Source: an uncultured Pelolinea sp.
Lineage (GTDB): Bacteria; Chloroflexota; Anaerolineae; Anaerolineales; Anaerolineaceae
Length of the DNA: 11,612 nucleotides
Assembly: GCA_937902055.1 (NCBI GenBank)
Contig: CALGUJ010000308.1
Coordinates: 1 to 11,612 of the forward strand
Direction: 5' to 3'
Positions within the stretch are counted from its first letter, which is position 1, and each line of letters begins with the position of its first letter. The position numbers and the translations under genes are program-made. Of the stretch, positions 5,634-11,612 are shown piece after piece. A model generated the notes under the pieces. The model worked only from the letters and a program-made list of their open reading frames with translations, was not told the DNA's origin and made no database searches.

Positions 5634-7205
5634 ATGACCGGGAAGAATATCCTCGCAATTGATCTGGGCACCTCCAGCCTGAAATTGGCGCTGGTGGATA
5701 TCCACGGCGAAGTGTTGGGTTGGGAGAGCGAGCCGATCAGTTTGATCGTCACAGCAGACGGCGGCACGGAACAATCCCCCGAGGAATGGTGGCAGGCCTT
5801 CCTTAAGACCGGCAAGCGTCTGCTTTCCAAAAATCCGCAGGCAGCCAAATCGGTCGCGGCCATTTGCAGCTCCACGCAGGGCGAGGGTACCGTTGCGGTT
5901 GATCGCGACGGCAAGCCCCTGGGCAACTGCGTGGAATGGATGGATATGCGCGGCGCCCCGTACCTGGCCGGCCAAATGAGAGGGCTGATTAACATGAATG
6001 GCGTCGGCCTCTCCAAATTGCTGCGCTTTGTCAACCTCACAGGCGGCATGCCTTCCATGACCGGTAAAGATCCCGCCGGTCACATGCTCCTGCTGCGCGA
6101 GACGCAACCGGATATCTACCATAGGACCTATAAATTTCTTAACGTCCTGGATTACATCAATCTTTGTCTCACCGGGCATTACGTTGCCACGGTTGATTCC
6201 ATCCTCACATCCTGGGTAACCGATAACCGCAACCCCCGCAAGATCGTGTACAACGATGCGCTCATCAAAACCTTGGGTGTGGATCGCGAAAAATTACCCG
6301 AAATCGTGGCTTGTTCCGACGTGATCGGCACGCTGAAGCCGGAACTGGCTGAAAGCCTGGGGCTGCCGCCTGACGTTAAAGTGGTGGCGGGCTCAATCGA
6401 CAATACCGCCGCCGCCATCGGCGCCGGCACGATTTCGGATTACGCCGTGCACCTCTATATCGGTACTTCCTCCTGGATGGCTGCGCATGTGCCTTTCAAG
6501 AAAACGGATGTGGTCTCCTCGCTGGCTTCCGTACCCTGCGCATTACCGGACCGCTACTTGCTGACTGCTCTGCAAGCCACAGCCGGGGGCAACCTAACCT
6601 TTCTGCGCGATAAGATCCTTTATCACAAGGACGAACTGCTGCAGGAAGCGGACGTGCCGGATATCTTCAAAGTGCTCGACCAAATTGCCGAGCGGGTGCC
6701 GGCCGGCAGCAACGGTGTGCTGTATACGCCCTGGATCTGGGGTGAGCGCGCGCCGGTGGACGAGCGTACGCTGCGCGCAGGATTGTACAACTTGTCCCTG
6801 GATAACAACCGCCAGGACATCATCCGCGCCTTCCTGGAGGGCATTGCCTACAATACGCGCTGGCTGCTGGATCCTTTCGAGAAATTCATCAAGCGTAAAG
6901 TGGACCGCATCAATATCGTCGGCGGAGGCGCGCAATCCGCGGTTTGGTGCCAAATATTCGCTGACATTATGAACCTGGAAATTCGCCAGGTGCAGGATCC
7001 GGTCTGCGCCAACGCACGCGGCGCGGCCTGGATCGGCGCGGTGGGTTTGGGCGAAATCCAGTTTCGCGATGTTGAATCGCTGACGCACTACAAATCCATC
7101 TATTCGCCCCAGGCAATTAACCGTGGCGTTTACGATCAGCAATTTGTGATTTTCAAGGAAATCTACAGGAAGATGAGTGGCATTTATAAAAAATTGAATT
7201 CCTGA
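5634..7205 (+). CDS. FGGY-family carbohydrate kinase (xylulokinase-like)
   Basis: At 523 residues this is a full-length FGGY sugar kinase: two actin-like domains that use ATP to phosphorylate a ketose or polyol. Evidence: the first phosphate loop AIDLGTSS with D10, a W102-x-D104-x-R106 sugar-binding segment, catalytic Asp256 in AGSIDNTAAAIGAG, and the adenosine-site glycines GGGAQS starting at residue 430. The xylulokinase branch fits best by motif style. The start at 5634 is chosen because AAGAGG lies just upstream (5624-5629). An ATG at 5619 overlapping the transporter stop would add five residues and remains possible. It is the last gene of the operon. Its product would be a natural substrate for the aldolase encoded at 2205. 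The exact sugar is not evident. Confidence 0.9.
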   Translation: MTGKNILAIDLGTSSLKLALVDIHGEVLGWESEPISLIVTADGGTEQSPEEWWQAFLKTGKRLLSKNPQAAKSVAAICSSTQGEGTVAVDRDGKPLGNCVEWMDMRGAPYLAGQMRGLINMNGVGLSKLLRFVNLTGGMPSMTGKDPAGHMLLLRETQPDIYHRTYKFLNVLDYINLCLTGHYVATVDSILTSWVTDNRNPRKIVYNDALIKTLGVDREKLPEIVACSDVIGTLKPELAESLGLPPDVKVVAGSIDNTAAAIGAGTISDYAVHLYIGTSSWMAAHVPFKKTDVVSSLASVPCALPDRYLLTALQATAGGNLTFLRDKILYHKDELLQEADVPDIFKVLDQIAERVPAGSNGVLYTPWIWGERAPVDERTLRAGLYNLSLDNNRQDIIRAFLEGIAYNTRWLLDPFEKFIKRKVDRINIVGGGAQSAVWCQIFADIMNLEIRQVQDPVCANARGAAWIGAVGLGEIQFRDVESLTHYKSIYSPQAINRGVYDQQFVIFKEIYRKMSGIYKKLNS

Positions 7206-7241
7206 AATTTTCTCATAATATTATTTTGTCGAAATCTTCAT

Positions 7242-7247
7242 TATAAT
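7242..7247 (+). promoter_or_regulatory. TATAAT -10 box of the 7256 gene, probably giving a leaderless mRNA
   Basis: A perfect TATAAT ends 8 bases before the ATG at 7256, which places the expected transcription start at or next to the start codon. There is no ribosome-binding site between them. No clear -35 box is seen at 16-18 bp. The AT-rich stretch before it includes a 10-bp palindrome, ATAATATTAT (7215-7224). Confidence 0.6.
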
Positions 7248-7255
7248 TTGCGCTG

Positions 7256-7792
7256 ATGACGCAAAATAATGAAGATTTATTTTTTCCCCGCATGCCGGAA
7301 GTTTACGACCATGACGATATCGAAGCGGTCTTCGCGCGAGCCAGGGCAGCGGCAGGAGAACCCAAACTTGGCGATGACGGCGTGTACCGCCGCCAGATTA
7401 TTATCGTCACGCCTGGACGGTTGCTGATCGGAAAAGATTGCCCCTTGCCGGCTCAATTGAACCCTGAGCAAATTGCTCTTTTGGAAAAATTCGTACCCCG
7501 ACAACCGGTACTGCAGATCGGTGTGATCACGTATACGTTGCTGGAAGCACTGAAGAAAGATATACGGCAGGCCATACCTTTCGTGGATTACCTGCTCGGT
7601 TTTTCAACGCTGGGTCACTCCGTCTGGATTTTTGAAGGCCATCCAGCGGCACTGGCGGCCGGCTGCCGCTCAGCAGATTTATTGTTGATCGATAGCGCCA
7701 TGTTGCCGGAATTGGAGAAATTCCCTGATTGGCGCGAGACCGCCCTGAAAGCCATGCGCGGCAAAGAGATCAAGTTGATTTCCCGCACTTAA
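7256..7792 (+). CDS. Hypothetical 178-residue cytoplasmic protein
   Basis: I do not recognise this protein. It has no signal peptide or membrane helix and looks like a compact alpha/beta fold. Features include a strand-turn RRQIIIVTPGRLLIGK (45-60), a helix with acidic and basic faces (69-80), a hydrophobic strand LQIGVITY (86-93), and a C-terminal half with WIFEGHP (124-130) and a strand ADLLLIDSAML (140-150). The N-terminal 25 residues are acidic and probably flexible. No catalytic motif can be named. The gene stands alone between the kinase operon and a strong terminator and appears to use a leaderless start (TATAAT at 7242-7247, no Shine-Dalgarno). Codon use and clean boundaries support a real gene. 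Confidence 0.8.
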   Translation: MTQNNEDLFFPRMPEVYDHDDIEAVFARARAAAGEPKLGDDGVYRRQIIIVTPGRLLIGKDCPLPAQLNPEQIALLEKFVPRQPVLQIGVITYTLLEALKKDIRQAIPFVDYLLGFSTLGHSVWIFEGHPAALAAGCRSADLLLIDSAMLPELEKFPDWRETALKAMRGKEIKLISRT

Positions 7793-7811
7793 TAATATTG
7801 CCGTTAAAAAG

Positions 7812-7841
7812 AAAACCCCTCTGGAGCGCAGAGGGGTTTTT
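7812..7841. terminator. Strong rho-independent terminator, bidirectional
   Basis: A perfect 12-bp stem, AAAACCCCTCTG (7812-7823) and CAGAGGGGTTTT (7829-7840), with a GAGCG loop ends in a T run and has an A-rich left flank. It lies between the converging 7256 gene and the secreted-protein gene and can stop transcripts from both. Confidence 0.92.
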
Positions 7842-7896
7842 GAATCAAATTTGAAAAGTTTGGAGGATGCTACTTCTCCGATCCTGACCTGTCGAT

Positions 7897-8646
7897 CTAG
7901 GGATAGTCTCGGTTATCGACCAGGTTGTAGGTGATGAAGTCATTGGTGCCCAGGACGTAATCCAGGCAATAGAACTTGACGGCTAATTTATCTACAAATT
8001 GCAGGTCGGCAGGAATGCTGAGCGTCATTGTTTGCACGCTTCCATCGCTGTTGAAGCCGGTGACTTCATACCAGTTGGTATCGTCCATCGCACCGTCTTT
8101 CATATAGACCGCCCACCTGACGTTCGACGGGAAGTTTACGGTCTGAACGGTGACAGACTGGCCTCTGACAACTTTGGTGAAGACGAAGGTCGGGAAACCG
8201 TTGCCAAGTTGGTTGTAATCAACGTCGTAATCGTCATCGTCATCCGAAGGTCCATAGGGGAATTTACCGCCGTAATAGTAAGAACCCTTGGAAGTGTCGT
8301 TAAAGAACCAGTTCCACCATACCGATTTGCCGCTGGCGCTTTGAAAGCGAATGGCAATGCGGTCTTCGTTATACAGTTCTTCCGGAATGGGGAAGGTGGC
8401 CAGGAATGTGCCGCCGTCGTTGGTGGTGAGCTTGGAGACCAGCTCGCCGCCCATGCCGTATGTTCCGTATTCACCCATAAAAACGTAATAGGTCTCGTTG
8501 GCGGGGAATTTTTCCATCACCATGGTGACGTACTCGTTTTCTTCCACGCTGAAGACGCTGGTATCCATGCTCGGCGCGGCTTGCACGGGTATCGCTACCA
8601 GCAGCAGCATGGAAAGGGCGATCAAGAGTGAAAATTTCTTTTTCAT
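7897..8646 (-). CDS. Secreted protein with two tandem beta-rich repeats
   Basis: This 249-residue protein begins with a clear Sec signal peptide (KKK, then a hydrophobic core to residue 19, with probable cleavage after VQA at 21-23), so it is exported. The mature part holds two diverged copies of one domain, about 30-117 and 152-245. Each has F-x-V, an EN/RGQ turn followed by VT, NFP or KFP, a V-x-M-x-G/D segment, a Gly-rich loop, an ATFPIP/LSIP block and a final IAIRF/LAVKF strand. An acidic, Tyr-rich linker (118-149) with five aspartates may bind calcium. This resembles repeated extracellular modules I associate with Anaerolineae, probably in surface structure or adhesion; no enzyme motif is seen. 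The start has a perfect AAGGAGGA site. It is transcribed alone and ends at the 7812-7841 terminator. Confidence 0.87.
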   Translation of the reverse strand: MKKKFSLLIALSMLLLVAIPVQAAPSMDTSVFSVEENEYVTMVMEKFPANETYYVFMGEYGTYGMGGELVSKLTTNDGGTFLATFPIPEELYNEDRIAIRFQSASGKSVWWNWFFNDTSKGSYYYGGKFPYGPSDDDDDYDVDYNQLGNGFPTFVFTKVVRGQSVTVQTVNFPSNVRWAVYMKDGAMDDTNWYEVTGFNSDGSVQTMTLSIPADLQFVDKLAVKFYCLDYVLGTNDFITYNLVDNRDYP

Positions 8647-8763
8647 AGGTCCTCCTTAACTTAATGACCAAATTGAGTTCAATTTTCTACGCTGTATGTT
8701 GCAAGAACAATGCCATATTAATAGATTTGGTCAACGGAATTAATGCGTATAACCGCGCGACCT
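8647..8763 (-). other. Long leader (5' UTR) of the secreted-protein gene with competing inverted repeats
   Basis: From the promoter at 8771-8799 the leader is about 118 nt. Two structures can be drawn. The first is a 9-bp long-range stem, TGACCAAAT (8665-8673) with ATTTGGTCA (8725-8733). The second is a local palindrome, AAATTGA-GT-TCAATTT (8670-8685). They share bases 8670-8673 and cannot form together. AGGTC near the 5' end of the RNA could also pair with GACCT beside the ribosome-binding site. This may be a regulatory RNA leader or simply protein-binding repeats. Confidence 0.4.
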
Positions 8764-8770
8764 CGTTCAT

Positions 8771-8799
8771 ATTATAGCGATTAACCACCTGAAATTCAA
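8771..8799 (-). promoter_or_regulatory. Sigma-70 promoter of the secreted-protein gene
   Basis: On the minus strand TTGAAT (8799-8794), a 17-bp spacer and TATAAT (8776-8771) form a strong sigma-70 match, with transcription expected to start near 8764. It lies between the end of the dehydrogenase gene and the secreted-protein gene, so the latter need not depend on read-through. Confidence 0.7.
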
Positions 8800-8823
8800 T
8801 AGCGCTGGTATGTTCTGGTTTCG

Positions 8824-9933
8824 TTATTGTTCCAGCACTCCCTCGTTCACGTAGCGCGTGATTTCCCCTACGCTCAAATTCTTGATCCCCAGCTTTTCCA
8901 CTGTCCTTCCGCGCCGGTTGTAATCGGTTTTATGAATAATGCATGCCAACCGGATGATGCTATCCATGGCGTGGACGGAGATACCGTAGGCCAGTCCCAG
9001 CGAAGCGATCGGCAGCAAGCTCATGGGGATGTCCTCGAAAATATAACGATGATATAAAGTGGATGGGGCTTTGATCCCGTAATAACCGCTCTGATTATGG
9101 ATCGCCTCGTATAGGTTGGCGCCGGAGACGTTGTAAGCCAGCTCCAGCCATTCCATGGCGTTGCGCGCGCGGATACCCAGCGCCGAAGCCACTGTTACGC
9201 GCTCGCGGTCCAGCGCTTCCAACACCGTCGCCACCGACGGTGTCACGCCATCGATGTAAAATTCAAAATCGCCGTGGGTCGATTCGATCCGCCCGGCATT
9301 CAGGATCGTGAGGGCGGGATGAAAAATGGCGCCCATATTATTCAGCCCGGTGTTCAAGACGTTCACGCCGTCGATGAATTGCGGGTAAACGTCCTCGATG
9401 GCTTCCAAAACCAGGTGAGTTTGCGTGGCCGGCAGCGCGGCTAACGGAACAGCTTCCTTGATACGGAATATGCGCGCTTGCGCAGGCCCATCCGAACGGG
9501 CGGCGTAGATAAAAGTTTCGGCTTCCGCCACAATGACCTTGGCCGCGCATTTTTCCTGGCGCAGAACCATATCGAATTCGATCGCTCCGCACGTGCGTCC
9601 CGGGTTCAGCAGGATGATTTGACCGTCTTCCAAATGCGGCGCCATGATTTTGGAGAGATCAGCGTGCGCGGAGGAGGGAACAACCAGCATGACCACCTGC
9701 GCGTTGTGCAGCGCCTCTTTGATATTGGAGGTGGTGCGTTTGATATGTCCAAAGCCATGCGGGCCATCCGGGAAGCTTTCCAGTTCGATGCCTTTCCGTT
9801 TGGCAACCACTTCAACGTGAGCCGCGGTGCGGTTGTATAGCGTAACCTCTTTGCCCATCAAGGCCAGATGGGCAGCCATGGCTTTGCCGCCGTGGCCGGC
9901 GCCGACAACGGTGTAACGGGTTGGGTATGTCAT
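8824..9933 (-). CDS. NAD(P)-dependent opine dehydrogenase family enzyme
   Basis: This 369-residue protein fits the octopine/nopaline dehydrogenase family. The N-terminal Rossmann domain starts at once with the nucleotide loop GAGHGG (11-16) and continues to about residue 185; the helical C-terminal domain follows. H205 in FHPALTILNAGRIE matches the catalytic histidine position of opine dehydrogenases. D301 in FEDIPMSLLPI matches the paired aspartate. Family enzymes reductively join an amino acid to a 2-oxo acid, or oxidise the product back. Relatives act on other imino or hydroxy acids. It follows the B12-dependent gene by 18 bp with an AAGGAGA ribosome-binding site in the gap, so the two are co-transcribed and probably act on the same amino-acid-like compound. 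Substrate and reaction direction cannot be read. Confidence 0.87.
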   Translation of the reverse strand: MTYPTRYTVVGAGHGGKAMAAHLALMGKEVTLYNRTAAHVEVVAKRKGIELESFPDGPHGFGHIKRTTSNIKEALHNAQVVMLVVPSSAHADLSKIMAPHLEDGQIILLNPGRTCGAIEFDMVLRQEKCAAKVIVAEAETFIYAARSDGPAQARIFRIKEAVPLAALPATQTHLVLEAIEDVYPQFIDGVNVLNTGLNNMGAIFHPALTILNAGRIESTHGDFEFYIDGVTPSVATVLEALDRERVTVASALGIRARNAMEWLELAYNVSGANLYEAIHNQSGYYGIKAPSTLYHRYIFEDIPMSLLPIASLGLAYGISVHAMDSIIRLACIIHKTDYNRRGRTVEKLGIKNLSVGEITRYVNEGVLEQ

Positions 9934-9951
9934 GTTGGTCTCCTTATTCGA

Positions 9952-11592
9952 TTACAAGAAAGCTGTTAAACGCTTCTCTTCGCCCAAAGTGTTTCCCTGA
10001 TCATCAACGACTTCACAGGCTCCGTTGAGGATGCGGGTTTGGATTTTCCCGCGCGCGAATGGATTATTTTTAAGATGAGGCGCATCCAGTATACCCTGAT
10101 TTACGGCTTCGGCCAGATTCTTCGGATCGATGAAAGCGTCGCCTTCCCGGTCGATAAAGAGGCCACGAATGGCTTTTAAAGTAATGCGCGTTTGTTGAAC
10201 CAGGTGGTTTTTACGGTTGACGATGATTGGGTCTTGCAGCATATCAGCCTGCCCGGATAGAGCGTTCTCGATAGATCGCCGTGCCATCAGGCATGCTTCG
10301 ATTACATCCTCAGGCGTAGCGGCATGATCAGCTTCGGTGTGCCCAACAACGTGCACGATATGCGGTTTCAAAGCCATTTGAACGTAGATACTGGCCGCCA
10401 GGTGCGCCCGTGCGGCAGGCAATTCAAGCGGGTAACTGAGCAGGCCGGTGCGGGTTTGACGCCAAATACGGAAAGAATCATCTTCCAATTCCCCGCACAG
10501 TTCCAGCAAGGCAGCCATCTTGGCCAGGTCCATGGCGTCGCTGGTGCCAGGCGGGCTGTTGAACATCATTTGCGCGATGTAATCATGCACGCCGCAAGCG
10601 CGCGCGTTGTAAGCTGCCAGGTAGCCGGCAGTCACGAAGATCACGTCCGGCGCGTCGCGCATCCCCCAATGATGCGGTTCATTCAGTTCGACCGGGATGT
10701 CGTGCGCTCCATACCAACGCATCACAGTTTGGTGCTCCCGGATGCTGCCTTCCAGATCCCAGGGGCCGCGCCCATCCATGCGGTTGAACCAGAAAAGCGG
10801 GATGGCCGCCCAGGCGTTATGCATCGTCGCGACGTACATTTCTGCCAGGCGGATAAAATCATCCGTTCCGGAATACGTCCGCAGCAGCGGGTAATTCCCA
10901 CAGCGGCTGGCCTGGTAAAGGGCGCGGTAATCATCGGCGCTGCGCACTGGTACGCCGCCTGCGCCGGTACGGCGGGCATCCTGGCGTTCGGGGTGGAAAA
11001 AATTTTCCTGCGCATCCTGGTCGATGCCCAGCGAGATGACGTCTAAAACATGCGCCTCGGCAATCCTGCGGATGCCCTCAACAGTCGATTTCATGGTCGG
11101 CAATCCAAAATGGTGGCGCAGTAAGGGATAGGGCGCTTTCCATCGGATGCGCGCGATAGTGCTGTCGGGATAATCCTCTGCCGTGCGCTTTTGATAATCC
11201 TCGCCTTTCAGGAACGCCAGTACTTCCTCGTAGGTTTGATTGCCGTCGAAGACAGCCTGGAAAAATCCCATTGTACGCGCCCGTTCTGCCACCGGCGGCG
11301 TTCCGCCGAATGCAAAGAGCACGCCGCGCTCGCGCAGATGGTCAGCACTTTCGGCGAATTGCGCCAGCAGGCGCTCACCGGTCTCCGCTGTGAGCCGGTA
11401 TGAAACTGCCAGCAGATCAGCCTGGTGATCCTCGGCGGCCTGGATGGCGCTTTGAACAGAAGTTGCGGGTCCAAGAAACACCGTTTTCCAACCAGCCTGC
11501 TCGGCAAGGCGTAGAAAGTTCATCACACCCGCCACGTGAACACATTCCCCCAGAGCGCAGGCCACTACTGTTTTTCTTTTCGTGGTCATCAT
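9952..11592 (-). CDS. B12-binding protein fused to a glutamate-mutase-E-like catalytic domain
   Basis: This 546-residue protein has two parts. Residues 8-130 form a cobalamin-binding Rossmann-like domain: the lower-ligand histidine is kept in C17-V-H19-V-A-G22, followed by VFLGPATS, LLAVSYRLT and FAFGGTPP. The usual Asp of the DxHxxG motif is Cys17. Residues 155-546 resemble the TIM-barrel E subunit of glutamate mutase in motif order: VLDVISLGIDQDAQ, PLLRTYSGTDD, SIREHQTVMRWYG, VELNEPHHWGMRD, then a tail with NPFARGK and NGACEVVDDQGN. The likely activity is a radical carbon-skeleton rearrangement of an amino-acid-like substrate, with both mutase parts on one chain. The start (ATG-ATG) lacks a ribosome-binding site. 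A TATGAT box (11607-11602) lies 9 bases upstream, suggesting a near-leaderless mRNA. It is first in an operon with the opine-dehydrogenase-like gene. The B12 domain is firm; the mutase assignment is inference from motifs. Confidence 0.72.
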   Translation of the reverse strand: MMTTKRKTVVACALGECVHVAGVMNFLRLAEQAGWKTVFLGPATSVQSAIQAAEDHQADLLAVSYRLTAETGERLLAQFAESADHLRERGVLFAFGGTPPVAERARTMGFFQAVFDGNQTYEEVLAFLKGEDYQKRTAEDYPDSTIARIRWKAPYPLLRHHFGLPTMKSTVEGIRRIAEAHVLDVISLGIDQDAQENFFHPERQDARRTGAGGVPVRSADDYRALYQASRCGNYPLLRTYSGTDDFIRLAEMYVATMHNAWAAIPLFWFNRMDGRGPWDLEGSIREHQTVMRWYGAHDIPVELNEPHHWGMRDAPDVIFVTAGYLAAYNARACGVHDYIAQMMFNSPPGTSDAMDLAKMAALLELCGELEDDSFRIWRQTRTGLLSYPLELPAARAHLAASIYVQMALKPHIVHVVGHTEADHAATPEDVIEACLMARRSIENALSGQADMLQDPIIVNRKNHLVQQTRITLKAIRGLFIDREGDAFIDPKNLAEAVNQGILDAPHLKNNPFARGKIQTRILNGACEVVDDQGNTLGEEKRLTAFL

Positions 11593-11601
11593 GGTGCATT
11601 A

Positions 11602-11607
11602 ATCATA
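11602..11607 (-). promoter_or_regulatory. Candidate -10 box of the B12-mutase/dehydrogenase operon
   Basis: On the minus strand TATGAT lies 9 bases before the ATG at 11592, inside an AT-rich run at the window edge. The -35 region is outside the window, so the promoter cannot be confirmed here. Confidence 0.4.
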
Positions 11608-11612
11608 TAATA

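Noticed and set aside
7215..7224. ATAATATTAT palindrome downstream of the kinase gene as an operon terminator.
   Set aside because: It is only 10 bp, all A/T and without a loop, so it cannot form a stable terminator. It more likely reflects AT-rich promoter DNA of the next gene.
10324..11046. Plus-strand reading frame of 240 codons opposite the B12-mutase gene.
   Set aside because: It is antisense to a conserved protein, has no ribosome-binding site or recognisable motif, and has the composition typical of shadow frames.

Overview
The window looks like chromosomal DNA of an anaerobic, moderately GC-rich bacterium, most likely an uncultured Anaerolineae-type Chloroflexota. This placement is inference. 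It rests on the secreted protein's beta-rich repeat style, a group-3-like [NiFe] hydrogenase, a B12-dependent mutase-like enzyme, and a mix of strong Shine-Dalgarno (SD) starts with several apparently leaderless starts. No RNA gene, CRISPR array, insertion sequence or phage gene was seen, and no gap between genes exceeds 300 bases.

Left part (1-1512). The window opens in the last 80 codons of a [NiFe] hydrogenase large subunit that stops exactly at the C-terminal metal-ligand motif. A gap with a short 10-bp tandem repeat follows. Then come a minus-strand YjbQ/UPF0047 protein and, divergent from it, a small protein with a Lys/Pro/Ala-rich disordered N-terminal half. A strong terminator hairpin at 1477-1512 separates the latter from the converging TetR gene and can serve both strands.

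Centre (1510-7205). A TetR-family regulator is divergent from a tight four-gene operon: class II aldolase, class III (glutamate-1-semialdehyde-aminomutase-like) aminotransferase, FLVCR-like MFS transporter and FGGY sugar kinase. The control region is very readable. Two operator palindromes with centres 30 bp apart overlap a consensus TTGACA-17-TATAAT promoter for the operon, and the first also covers the -35 of the regulator's own promoter. The simplest reading is a ligand-inducible uptake and breakdown route (import, phosphorylation, amino-group transfer, aldol cleavage) for a sugar-like or amino-sugar-like compound. The combination matches no pathway I can name.

Right part (7206-11612). An orphan 178-residue protein, apparently translated from a leaderless mRNA, ends at a strong terminator. 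It converges on a secreted two-repeat protein whose roughly 118-nt leader contains mutually exclusive inverted repeats. Beyond that, a two-gene minus-strand operon encodes a 546-residue protein and, 18 bp downstream, an opine-dehydrogenase-family enzyme. The first protein joins a B12-binding domain to a large domain resembling the glutamate mutase E subunit. This pair is the most promising candidate for an undescribed amino-acid pathway. Its promoter lies at the right edge of the window.
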